Assembly (NCBI RefSeq): GCF_016820575.1
Contig: NZ_JAEMQH010000001.1
Span: forward strand, 496,001-560,000
Direction: 5' to 3'
Length of the DNA stretch: 64,000 nucleotides
DNA from: Marinobacter sediminum
GTDB lineage: Bacteria > Pseudomonadota > Gammaproteobacteria > Pseudomonadales > Oleiphilaceae
Shown here: positions 19,390 to 26,908 of the stretch, piece after piece
How the letters are laid out: the number at the start of each line of letters is the position of its first letter
Position numbering within the stretch: the first letter of the stretch is position 1
Notes under the pieces: model-generated
What the model saw: the letters and a program-made list of their open reading frames with translations, nothing else
What the model was told of the DNA's origin: nothing
Database searches by the model: none
Program-made: the position numbers and the translations under genes

Positions 19390-19486
19390 ACTGCCTATCA
19401 TCGGTAGGAAAAAAACGCCGGCCGCATCCGGCCGACAGCCAGAGTCGTACTATTGATCATTGACCATTAGGGACGAGAGGGAAACG

Positions 19487-20389
19487 ATGATTCAGAACCG
19501 ATCCAGGCTGGCCCGCCGGATGCTGACCGGGCTGCTGGGAAGTGTGGCGCTATTGGCAGGCTGCTCAACGCACACCAATGCGCCCGGCACCGAGGTGGCC
19601 CTTGACGAAACCGGGTACACGGTGGAACGGGATCTGCGCTTCTCCCCCGACGGTTGGCCCCAGGCCCTGTACGCCGACCTTTACCTGCCGGAACAATCGA
19701 CACCGAGGCCAGTGGTGCTGATGGTGCACGGCGGCGGCTGGGAACGCCGGTCCCGGGAGGACATGGACTGGATCGCCGAGGAGCTGGCCAGTCATGGCTT
19801 TGCGGTGCTGAACATCGACTACCGTTTTGCTCCCGACTTTACCTTCCCAGCCCAGTTGCATGATTTGCAGGTAGCTCGGACCTGGCTAAACCAGGCCGCC
19901 GACCGATACCGCCTGGACACCTCGGCAGTCAGTGGCTTTGGTTTTTCCTCCGGCGCGCATCTGGTGGCGCTGCTGGCCGTGGTTGCCAGCAGCGACAGCG
20001 AACTGAACCAGCCCTATGGCGGGCCGGACACCGCGCTGGAAGCGGTGGCGGTGGGCGGGTTGCCTTCTGATCTGATGGCTTTCGACTCGGGCCGTTTGAT
20101 CCGTCAGTTCCTGGGTGGCAGTGCCCAGGACATTCCGGAGACGTACCGCAAGGCGTCCCCCATCACTCACGTCTCGCGCCAGGCACCGCCGTTTTTCCTG
20201 TTCCACGGCACCATGGATTCACTGGTGCCGATCCGGCAAGCAGAAGCCTTTCGCGACACCCTGGCCGAACACAGCGTCGACACCGAACTGTTCCGGATGC
20301 ACCTGCGCGGCCACATCACCAGCTTTCTCACCGCCGGTGATGCCGTGGACGCGGCTATCCGTTTCCTGGCGAAGAAAGGCGATAGCTAA
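19487..20389 (+). CDS. Alpha/beta hydrolase lipoprotein, esterase-like
   Basis: A 300-residue lipoprotein: signal segment ending in LLAGC, then an alpha/beta-hydrolase fold of the hormone-sensitive-lipase/BD-FAE type. HGGGW near residue 90 forms the oxyanion hole, GFSSG (about 155) holds the nucleophile, and the C-terminal DSLVPI and LRGHIT segments supply Asp and His. The ATG at 19487 is preceded by GAGAGGGA; a TTG at 19460 is less likely. It is divergent from the oligomer hydrolase across shared palindromes, so a role with ester substrates in the 3HB module is possible but unproven. Confidence 0.88.
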   Translation: MIQNRSRLARRMLTGLLGSVALLAGCSTHTNAPGTEVALDETGYTVERDLRFSPDGWPQALYADLYLPEQSTPRPVVLMVHGGGWERRSREDMDWIAEELASHGFAVLNIDYRFAPDFTFPAQLHDLQVARTWLNQAADRYRLDTSAVSGFGFSSGAHLVALLAVVASSDSELNQPYGGPDTALEAVAVGGLPSDLMAFDSGRLIRQFLGGSAQDIPETYRKASPITHVSRQAPPFFLFHGTMDSLVPIRQAEAFRDTLAEHSVDTELFRMHLRGHITSFLTAGDAVDAAIRFLAKKGDS

Positions 20390-20395
20390 CCTGGA

Positions 20396-20758
20396 TCAGC
20401 CCAGGCGCACGAACGGCAGCAGGCTGACCCCGGCAATCACCACGATGGCAATCACCGCCGCCAGGGTGCGGACCGGGCGCCGTCGGATCATCGCCCAGAT
20501 GCCACCGGTTTCACCGGCGGCCAGACTGGCCTCATAGGCTTGTCGCTGGGTCTGCAGACGCTGGCGCTGGTATTCATCCAACAGCTCCCGGGCGCGGGCA
20601 GCCTCGTCGTCATCATGAACCCAGAAGCCCCCCATGCTGATGCCCCACTTGCTCGGCGGGGTCTCGTAGTAGCGAATCTCGTGGTCTTCAAACAGCGCCC
20701 GGATTTCGTCGGCCTCGTCGTCGGGCACGTGACGCAGGTTCATCAGGTGATGGGGCAT
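20396..20758 (-). CDS. DUF6164-type small membrane protein
   Basis: A 120-residue protein with a soluble N-terminal part that reads like a phosphosignal-sharing or DUF2007-type fold (ALFEDHEIRYYETPPSKWGISMGG) and one C-terminal membrane helix (about 97-116). This pattern matches proteins annotated as DUF6164 in Marinobacter and relatives. Function unknown. It ends six bp from the convergent hydrolase gene. Confidence 0.75.
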   Translation of the reverse strand: MPHHLMNLRHVPDDEADEIRALFEDHEIRYYETPPSKWGISMGGFWVHDDDEAARARELLDEYQRQRLQTQRQAYEASLAAGETGGIWAMIRRRPVRTLAAVIAIVVIAGVSLLPFVRLG

Positions 20759-20845
20759 GGCAGCTCGTAAATTGGTATCGGTGGGCGGAATCCCTATATC
20801 CTAACATCAACGGATGAGACGCCGAATTCACCACCGGGATACTGC

Positions 20846-22294
20846 ATGACAGACAGCCCCCTCCGACTGCTGCTGGATTTCGATGCCCGCAGCCAGCGAG
20901 ACCAGGATCAGCCACCGGCCTTCCTGCACCGCCGCGATCGCAAATTCGCCCTGACCTGCGCGGAGCAGGGCCAGGCCCCGAATGCCCGGCGCTGGCTCGA
21001 GCACATGGCGCGTCTGAGCGGCCCCGGCAGCATAGCCAGCGCCGGCCAGAAAACCCTGCGTCTCTGGCGCCGGATCAATGCCGGCTTTGCCCTGGGAGGT
21101 GCCGTGTTCGGCTGCCTGACCATGCTCGGACTGCTGTTCTACGAGGGCGGCCAGCGCATCAACATCACCGTCATCCTGGCGTTTGTCGCGCTCCAGTTGC
21201 TGCTGGCCCTGTTCACCACCGCCCAGTCCCTGGCCGGCTGGCAGCCCTGGCGCTGGCTGGTGCGTCGGCTTGCATCAGAGCGCCACTCCGAAACCGCGTC
21301 CCGGCTTCAGCCCATGCTGATGACCCGGGCTGCCCACCTGGGCGGCATCTGCTTCGCGGCCACCGGCGTACTGACGCTGCTACTGATGGTGGCGGTGCAG
21401 GACCTGGCCTTTGGCTGGAGTACCACGCTGGATGCCGGTGCCAGCGGCTACCATCAACTGCTCACTACCCTGGCTACGCCCTGGGCGGCGCTCTGGCCAG
21501 CCGCGGTGCCGGATCTGGCCCTGGTGGAGGCAACCCGGTTCTTTCGGGCCGGGGCTGGCACCGGTGCCATTGCACCTGAACGCTGGGGCCATTGGTGGCC
21601 CTTTGTCACCATGCTGTGGATTAGCTGGGTGCTGATCCCGAGACTGCTGTTGTTCCTGGCATCAATCCTTTTGCTGCGGCGCAAGGCACGCCAGCTCCTG
21701 GCCAACCATCCGGGCATGCACGCGCTGCTGTACCGGATGGAAACGCCAACCCTGGATACCGGCAACCACCACAACGATGCCGCCGACCTGCCCGACACCG
21801 ACACCCACACAAGCCTGCAGCCACTGCCCGACAGCAATCTGCTGCTGTGCTGGGCCGGCGCTGGCGAACCGGCGCTGCCGCAGACCCTGGTCGGCGAGCA
21901 CACCCGCCTGTTCCGGGCCGGTGGCCGAGCCAGCCTGGCTGAGGACCAGGCGGCACAGACCGACATTGCCAATCAACTCGCCGCAAGTCCGGAACCCGCA
22001 GTGATTGTAATCACCCGCAGCTGGGAGCCGCCCACCGGTGAACTTGAGGACTTTCTTGCCAACGCCCGCGAGCTCTGGCCCACCGGAACCCGGGTCGCAC
22101 TGGTGCCGCTGAGTCTGGACAGCGAACGGGAACCGGAGCCGCACCAGCTCAGCCAATGGCTGCGCTTTGCCGATCGGCTGGGCACCGGCTTTGCCAGTGT
22201 CAGTGTGCCGCGCCTGCACTGGCGGGATCCGCATACCGAATTGCTCCCCGAACCAGGCTTCGAGCCAGGTACAGAATCGAGGAAACTGCCGTGA
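20846..22294 (+). CDS. DUF2868 membrane protein
   Basis: A 482-residue protein with several membrane helices in the first half (about residues 80-105, 112-135, 170-195, 255-280) and a soluble C-terminal part. It belongs to the DUF2868 family, usually encoded next to a DUF3482 GTPase, as here. Its stop overlaps the start of that GTPase gene by four bases (GTGA), implying translational coupling and a joint function. The role of the pair is not established. Confidence 0.85.
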   Translation: MTDSPLRLLLDFDARSQRDQDQPPAFLHRRDRKFALTCAEQGQAPNARRWLEHMARLSGPGSIASAGQKTLRLWRRINAGFALGGAVFGCLTMLGLLFYEGGQRINITVILAFVALQLLLALFTTAQSLAGWQPWRWLVRRLASERHSETASRLQPMLMTRAAHLGGICFAATGVLTLLLMVAVQDLAFGWSTTLDAGASGYHQLLTTLATPWAALWPAAVPDLALVEATRFFRAGAGTGAIAPERWGHWWPFVTMLWISWVLIPRLLLFLASILLLRRKARQLLANHPGMHALLYRMETPTLDTGNHHNDAADLPDTDTHTSLQPLPDSNLLLCWAGAGEPALPQTLVGEHTRLFRAGGRASLAEDQAAQTDIANQLAASPEPAVIVITRSWEPPTGELEDFLANARELWPTGTRVALVPLSLDSEREPEPHQLSQWLRFADRLGTGFASVSVPRLHWRDPHTELLPEPGFEPGTESRKLP

Positions 22295-23721
22295 CGGCCG
22301 CCCCAGTCTTTGCCGTCGTCGGTCACCCCAACAAGGGCAAATCCAGTGTCGTGGCCACCCTGTCCCAGAACGATGCCATTGCCATTGCCCTCGAACCCGG
22401 CACCACCCGCCAGCGCCAGGCCTACCCATTGAGCGTAGACGGCCACACCTTGTATACCCTGGTGGACACCCCCGGTTTCCAGCGCCCGCGCCGGGTCCTG
22501 GAGTGGCTGCAGGCCCACAGCGTGTCGGCTTCCGATCACGCCCAGACCGTGCAGGCCTTTGTGACTCAGCACCAGGGCGATGGCCGGTTCACCGACGAAT
22601 GCGAACTGCTGACGCCATTGGTAGACGGCGCCGGCATCATCTACGTGGTCGATGGCTCGGTGCCCTACAGCGCCGAGCACGAGGCCGAAATGACCATCCT
22701 GCGCTGGACCGGTCGCCCCAGCCTGGCGCTGATCAACAGTATCGGCAGGGACGACTACAGTGACACCTGGCAGGCTGCGCTCGGCCAATTCTTCCAAGTT
22801 GTGCGGAAATTCGACGCCGTTCGCGCACCTTTCGAACAACATCTCGGACTTTTGCGCGCGTTCGGACAACTGGAGCCGGACTGGGAAGCGCCCCTGGAGC
22901 AGGCCACGGATTTCCTCTCAGACCAACGTCTGAAACGCCGCGGTCAGTCAGCGGCGATCATTGCTCGTGCTCTGGAAGACCTGATGGCGTACCAGGAGAA
23001 ACGCACCCTGACCCAGAACCAGAGCGCCGGCACCAGTGACGACTCCCTGGCCGAGCAACTGCGCCAGCGCTGGTACCGGCATCAACGACAACGGGAACAG
23101 TCCCTGCGCATCGACATCGAGCACCTGTACCAGCATCAGCGAATCCAGCGCCAGGAAGCGGAACTGGAGTGGCACAACGAGCACGACCTGTTTTCCGAGG
23201 ACAGCCGCCGAGCCTGGTCGGTCAGCAAGCGTTATCTGGCGACCGCCGGCTTCGGTGCCGGCGCGGTCGGTGGAGCCGGCCTCGACGCCCTGACCCTGGG
23301 CCACTCCCTTGGCGCCGGGGCCTTGGTCGGAGGGCTGATCGGCGCCGCCGGCAGTTATTTCTACGGCGACCGGCTGATGCTGCCGGCCCTGCACATCGGG
23401 GCCCTGCAGGATGGCCTGAAAACTGCCACCTTCGGACCTGTACAGGACAGTCAATTCGGCTATGTTGTACTGGGTAGGGCAGTGGATCACTGGTGGCACA
23501 TCAGCCAGCGCAACCATGCCGGACGCGAGCTTCTGGATCTGGAACCAGCAGACCATCACTGGCTCGAACACCTCGACAGGAGCAGCCGTCAGATCATTCA
23601 GCAGGTCTTCGACAAACGCCGAAAACGGCGGCCACTGGACGACCGTCAGCGACAGAAATTCATCACTGCCATCGAGCAAAGCATGGCCGCCTACGACCAC
23701 TGGCGGTTGAATCGGGCGTAA
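22291..23721 (+). CDS. DUF3482 GTPase
   Basis: A 476-residue protein with an N-terminal Era/EngA-like G domain: G1 GHPNKGKSS (about residues 9-17) and G3 DTPGF near residue 57. The C-terminal part contains a glycine-zipper-like stretch (about residues 325-360), which could insert into or contact membrane. I set the GTG start at 22291 because it begins right before the G1 motif and overlaps the upstream stop; the longer frame runs back inside the DUF2868 gene. The two probably form one membrane-associated GTPase system. Confidence 0.88.
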   Translation: MTAAPVFAVVGHPNKGKSSVVATLSQNDAIAIALEPGTTRQRQAYPLSVDGHTLYTLVDTPGFQRPRRVLEWLQAHSVSASDHAQTVQAFVTQHQGDGRFTDECELLTPLVDGAGIIYVVDGSVPYSAEHEAEMTILRWTGRPSLALINSIGRDDYSDTWQAALGQFFQVVRKFDAVRAPFEQHLGLLRAFGQLEPDWEAPLEQATDFLSDQRLKRRGQSAAIIARALEDLMAYQEKRTLTQNQSAGTSDDSLAEQLRQRWYRHQRQREQSLRIDIEHLYQHQRIQRQEAELEWHNEHDLFSEDSRRAWSVSKRYLATAGFGAGAVGGAGLDALTLGHSLGAGALVGGLIGAAGSYFYGDRLMLPALHIGALQDGLKTATFGPVQDSQFGYVVLGRAVDHWWHISQRNHAGRELLDLEPADHHWLEHLDRSSRQIIQQVFDKRRKRRPLDDRQRQKFITAIEQSMAAYDHWRLNRA

Positions 23722-23771
23722 CAGGGATGTTTATACTGTTAGGCTGTTCCATCACACAATGGGGAATGTGA

Positions 23772-24167
23772 ATGAAAATTGTACGAGTGCAAGACATCAT
23801 TGGTACCGAACGCGAAGTTACCGGACCGGGCTGGACCAGCCGCCGGATGCTGTTAAAAAAAGACGGCATGGGTTTCTCATTCCACGAGACGATCATTCCT
23901 GCCGGTGCCGTACTGAACCTCTGGTACAAGCACCACCTGGAAGCGGTCTACTGCGTCGCCGGTAACGGCAAGATTCTGGACAAGGCCACCGGTGAGACCC
24001 ACGAAATCACCGACGGCACCCTGTACGCACTCGACAAGCACGATCAGCACACCCTGTACGGCGGCACCGAAGACATGCGCCTGATCTGCTCCTTCAACCC
24101 GCCGGTTACCGGCCGCGAAGTGCACGACGAAGACGGCGCCTACCTGCCGGATACCAGCGAAGACTGA
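23772..24167 (+). CDS. ectC: Ectoine synthase, solitary
   Basis: The 131-residue cupin enzyme matches EctC throughout: [13 protein letters not shown] start ([11 protein letters not shown]), the FHETIIPAG strand, the [13 protein letters not shown] metal-binding segment and YALDKHDQH. It cyclises N-gamma-acetyl-diaminobutyrate to the compatible solute ectoine. No ectA or ectB is present in the window; the neighbours are a GTPase gene and an MFS gene 9 bp downstream. Solitary ectC genes are known in bacteria that import the precursor or have ectAB elsewhere. Start 23772 has a GGGGA site. Confidence 0.95.
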   Translation: MKIVRVQDIIGTEREVTGPGWTSRRMLLKKDGMGFSFHETIIPAGAVLNLWYKHHLEAVYCVAGNGKILDKATGETHEITDGTLYALDKHDQHTLYGGTEDMRLICSFNPPVTGREVHDEDGAYLPDTSED

Positions 24168-24176
24168 TCTTTAACT

Positions 24177-25379
24177 GTGGCTGAAACACACGCCACAACC
24201 ACACCGCCACCGCCAGCGCGACTGCTGCCGGTGGCGGTGCTGCTTTGGTTGGCCGGAGTTTACCTGCGCGTTCCGGTGTTAGTGGCGCCGCCGCTGGCAC
24301 CCTTCATCAGCGACGAACTGGCGCTGTCCCAGGCTCTCACCGGCGCCCTGACCACCCTACCTATCCTGATGCTGGCCGTCGGCTCCATGCCCGGCTCGCT
24401 CTCCATCGCCCGCATTGGCCCCCGCAACACCCTGGCCCTGGCCATGGTAATCATGGTCATCGGCTCCGCCGGCCGCGGCCTGGTGCCCGACACCCTGAGC
24501 CTGATGATTGCCAGCGCCGTGATGGGCTTCGGAGTATCCATGATGCAGCCGGCACTGCCGGCCTTGCTGCCACGCTGGTTGGAACCGCATCATCTGGCGC
24601 TGGGCTCGGCGATCTATATGAACGGCATGCTGATGGGCGAATTCATCGGCGCCGGCATTACCCTGCCGGTACTGATGCCGCTGCTCGACAACAGCTGGCG
24701 CGCCACCCTGGTGGCCTGGTCATTACCGGCCCTGCTGGTGGCCGCCGCCCTGTTCCTGCCCAAACGGGACCGCGCCCGACCGGTACGGAAACCGGCCTGG
24801 CTACCGGACTGGCACAACCGACTCACGCTCCGGCTCGGCCTGCTGCTGGGCCTGTCCGGTAGCCTGTTCTTCGGCCTCAATGCCTACATGGCCAACCTGC
24901 TGGAGTCCCAGGGCCAGCTCGACAAACTGTCCGAGGCCCTGTTCTGGTACAACCTGGCCCAGGTCGCCGCGTCCCTGATCATGCTCAAAATGGCCCGACG
25001 CTGGGTCGGCCGCCGGGAAATCATCGCCACCCTCGCCAGTCTCGCCATCCTCGGCGCCATCGGCGCGGTTATCGCCAGCGGCTGGTGGTCCATCATCAGC
25101 GCCACCCTCATGAGCCTGGTCGCCGGCATGCTCCTGATCCTGCTGGTTGCGATCCCACCACTGGTGGTCTCCGCCGCCGAAACCGGCCGCCTGTCCGCCG
25201 GCACCTTCCTGGTCGGCTACACCGTCGCTTTCGTTGTCCCCATGACCGGCGGCCTCGTCGCAGACTGGACCGGCGACGCCCGCCACGCCCTGCTGATCAT
25301 GATCGGCTACGGCCTGCTGGTGCTACCGCTGGCCTTCACTCTCGACCTGGAACGAAAAAAGGGCCAGCCTACAGGCTGA
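24177..25379 (+). CDS. MFS transporter, CynX/NimT-like
   Basis: A 400-residue transporter with about 12 helices of the CynX/NimT branch of the major facilitator superfamily; the loop after the second helix reads GSLSIARIGPRNT. Substrates of this branch are small anions or drugs and cannot be assigned. The GTG start at 24177 is nine bp after ectC, so the two are probably cotranscribed; transport of an ectoine precursor is an attractive but untested idea. A strong terminator overlaps the 3' end of the gene. Confidence 0.85.
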   Translation: MAETHATTTPPPPARLLPVAVLLWLAGVYLRVPVLVAPPLAPFISDELALSQALTGALTTLPILMLAVGSMPGSLSIARIGPRNTLALAMVIMVIGSAGRGLVPDTLSLMIASAVMGFGVSMMQPALPALLPRWLEPHHLALGSAIYMNGMLMGEFIGAGITLPVLMPLLDNSWRATLVAWSLPALLVAAALFLPKRDRARPVRKPAWLPDWHNRLTLRLGLLLGLSGSLFFGLNAYMANLLESQGQLDKLSEALFWYNLAQVAASLIMLKMARRWVGRREIIATLASLAILGAIGAVIASGWWSIISATLMSLVAGMLLILLVAIPPLVVSAAETGRLSAGTFLVGYTVAFVVPMTGGLVADWTGDARHALLIMIGYGLLVLPLAFTLDLERKKGQPTG

Positions 25380-25388
25380 CCCTTTTTT
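25355..25388. terminator. Bidirectional rho-independent terminator
   Basis: Stem GGGCCAGCC/GGCTGACCC (one G-T type mismatch) with a short loop, flanked by six A on the left and six T on the right. It overlaps the last codons of the MFS gene and can end both this transcript and the facing decarboxylase transcript. Confidence 0.88.
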
Positions 25389-25420
25389 CGAACCTCACCT
25401 CCAAGGCTTGAAAGCCGTGG

Positions 25421-25496
25421 GGCGGGGTGCTTTTCCGCCGGGAAAAAGATGTCTGAGCGAAGCGAGTTGTTTTTCCCAGAGGAAAAGCACCCCGCC
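25421..25496 (+). repeat. Structured repeat family 2, copy 1
   Basis: Perfect 16-bp outer stem (25421-25436 with 25481-25496), then a perfect 8-bp inner stem GGGAAAAA/TTTTTCCC (25440-25447, 25470-25477), then the conserved core with TGTCTGAGCG-AAGCGAGT. It lies between the convergent MFS and decarboxylase genes. The open frame beginning MSERSELFF is a translation of the repeat. Confidence 0.8.
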
Positions 25497-25514
25497 TCGC
25501 GGCCACCCCCAACT

Positions 25515-26690
25515 TTAGATGTAATAGTCCTTCAGCGGAGGAAAGCCATTGAACTCCACCGCACTGTAAGTGGTGGTATAGGCCCCAGTCGACAACCAGT
25601 ACATCCGATCCCCAATCGCCAAGTTCAGCGGCAACGGGTACTTGTGATGCTCGTACATGATGTCCGCGCTGTCACAGGTCGGACCCGCAATCACACAGTC
25701 CTCGCCTTCACCCACCTTGTCAGTCCAGATCGGAAACTTGATCGCCTCATCCAAAGTCTCGATCAGACCGGAGAACTTACCAACATCGGTAAACACCCAA
25801 CGGTGCAGGGCAGTGCGCGACTTACGGGAAATCAACACCACCTCACTCACCAACACACCGGCGTTGGAAATCAGCGAACGGCCTGGCTCAATGATGATCT
25901 CCGGCAGCTCGGCACCAAAATCCTCGTGCAGGAAGCGGGCAATCTCCTCCGCGTACACCTTCAGCTCGTTGGTTCGGGTGATGTAATTGGCCGGAAAACC
26001 ACCACCCATGTTGATCATCTTCAGCTCAATGCCGTCTTCTTCGCGCAGACGCTCGAAGATTACCTTCACCTTGTTCAGGGCCGCGTCCCAGGCACCGATT
26101 TCACGCTGCTGCGAACCAACATGGAACGACACACCGTAAGGCACCAGGCCCAGATCACGAGCCAGGATCAGCAGATCCATGGCCATATCGGTCTGACAAC
26201 CAAACTTACGGGACAGCGGCCAATCTGCCGTCAGCGTGCCTTCGGTCAGGATACGCACATACACCTTGGAGCCCGGAGCCGCCTTGGCAATGTTGCGCAG
26301 ATCCGCTTCCGAATCAGTGGCAAACATACGCACACCTTTCTCGTAGAAGGTACGGATGTCCTTCGACTTCTTGATGGTGTTGCCGTAGCTGATGCGATCA
26401 CCGGTCACGCCCAGAGCCAGAACCTTCTCCAACTCGTACACCGACGCGATATCAAAACTGGCACCCTTGTCCCGCAGCATGGTCAGTATCGGCTGAGCCG
26501 GATTGGCTTTTACCGCGTAGTACACTTTGGCGTACGGAAAGCCTTCCACCAGCTCGTTGTACTGACGATCAATAGTGGCGGTGTCGATCACCACAAACGG
26601 TGTTTCCTTGCCGTCGGCAAACGATTTGATGCGGTTAAACGTTTCGGCGTCGTAGTAATCGGCGATGTTGGCGTTGGCTGACTCAGTCAT
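25515..26690 (-). CDS. Ornithine (lysine/ornithine) decarboxylase, PLP fold type III
   Basis: A 391-residue decarboxylase of the eukaryote-like fold-III group. Visible are the PLP lysine in YYAVKAN (Lys61), HVGSQ, the glycine-rich GGGFP, EPGR for the phosphate, and the active-site Cys339 in GPTCDSAD. It makes putrescine from ornithine; some relatives also accept lysine to make cadaverine. The ATG at 26690 is preceded by GGAGGG. Its leader has a terminator-like hairpin before the gene (26725-26759), so expression is probably set by attenuation, perhaps by polyamines. Confidence 0.93.
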   Translation of the reverse strand: MTESANANIADYYDAETFNRIKSFADGKETPFVVIDTATIDRQYNELVEGFPYAKVYYAVKANPAQPILTMLRDKGASFDIASVYELEKVLALGVTGDRISYGNTIKKSKDIRTFYEKGVRMFATDSEADLRNIAKAAPGSKVYVRILTEGTLTADWPLSRKFGCQTDMAMDLLILARDLGLVPYGVSFHVGSQQREIGAWDAALNKVKVIFERLREEDGIELKMINMGGGFPANYITRTNELKVYAEEIARFLHEDFGAELPEIIIEPGRSLISNAGVLVSEVVLISRKSRTALHRWVFTDVGKFSGLIETLDEAIKFPIWTDKVGEGEDCVIAGPTCDSADIMYEHHKYPLPLNLAIGDRMYWLSTGAYTTTYSAVEFNGFPPLKDYYI

Positions 26691-26724
26691 GGATAGTGTT
26701 TCCCTCCAATGGGCACACAGACAT

Positions 26725-26815
26725 AAAAAAGGGGCACCACAGCATGGCTGCAGTCCCCCGGAATTGGCGCGATCATCGGGCTTTTTTAGGGTTCCGGATA
26801 TGAGCATATCTACCC
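26725..26815 (-). promoter_or_regulatory. Structured leader with attenuator upstream of ornithine decarboxylase
   Basis: Read on the minus strand, the leader has a hairpin GATATG-CT-CATATC (26797-26810), then CCGGAA (26792-26797) able to pair with TTCCGG (26758-26763), then a G/C-rich hairpin running straight into six T (26725-26759). No gene lies upstream in that direction, so this terminator sits inside the decarboxylase leader, 34 bp before its ATG. That layout suggests conditional termination. The Rfam speF leader precedes similar genes; I cannot confirm a match. Confidence 0.65.
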
Positions 26816-26908
26816 ATAACCGAGCGCTTCCGGCACACTGACCGAGATCACCGGGCAAAGCGGTAACACCAGATTACTAACAAGCTGATTTAGAAAGGGA
26901 GTTTGAGC

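Larger units (their letters stand above)
19127..19486. other. Divergent control region between hydrolase and esterase genes
   Basis: A 360-bp region holding the sigma-54 promoter at 19194-19209, the three palindromes at 19282-19389 and, between the first two, a hairpin CCGGGGCT/AGCCCCGG with a six-base loop (about 19312-19333). The promoter of the rightward lipoprotein gene must also lie here, but no clear -35/-10 pair stands out. Confidence 0.6.

Noticed and set aside
25449..26681. Plus-strand frame of 410 codons beginning MSERSELFF
   Set aside because: It starts in repeat family 2 and runs antisense through the decarboxylase gene, whose family motifs are clear.
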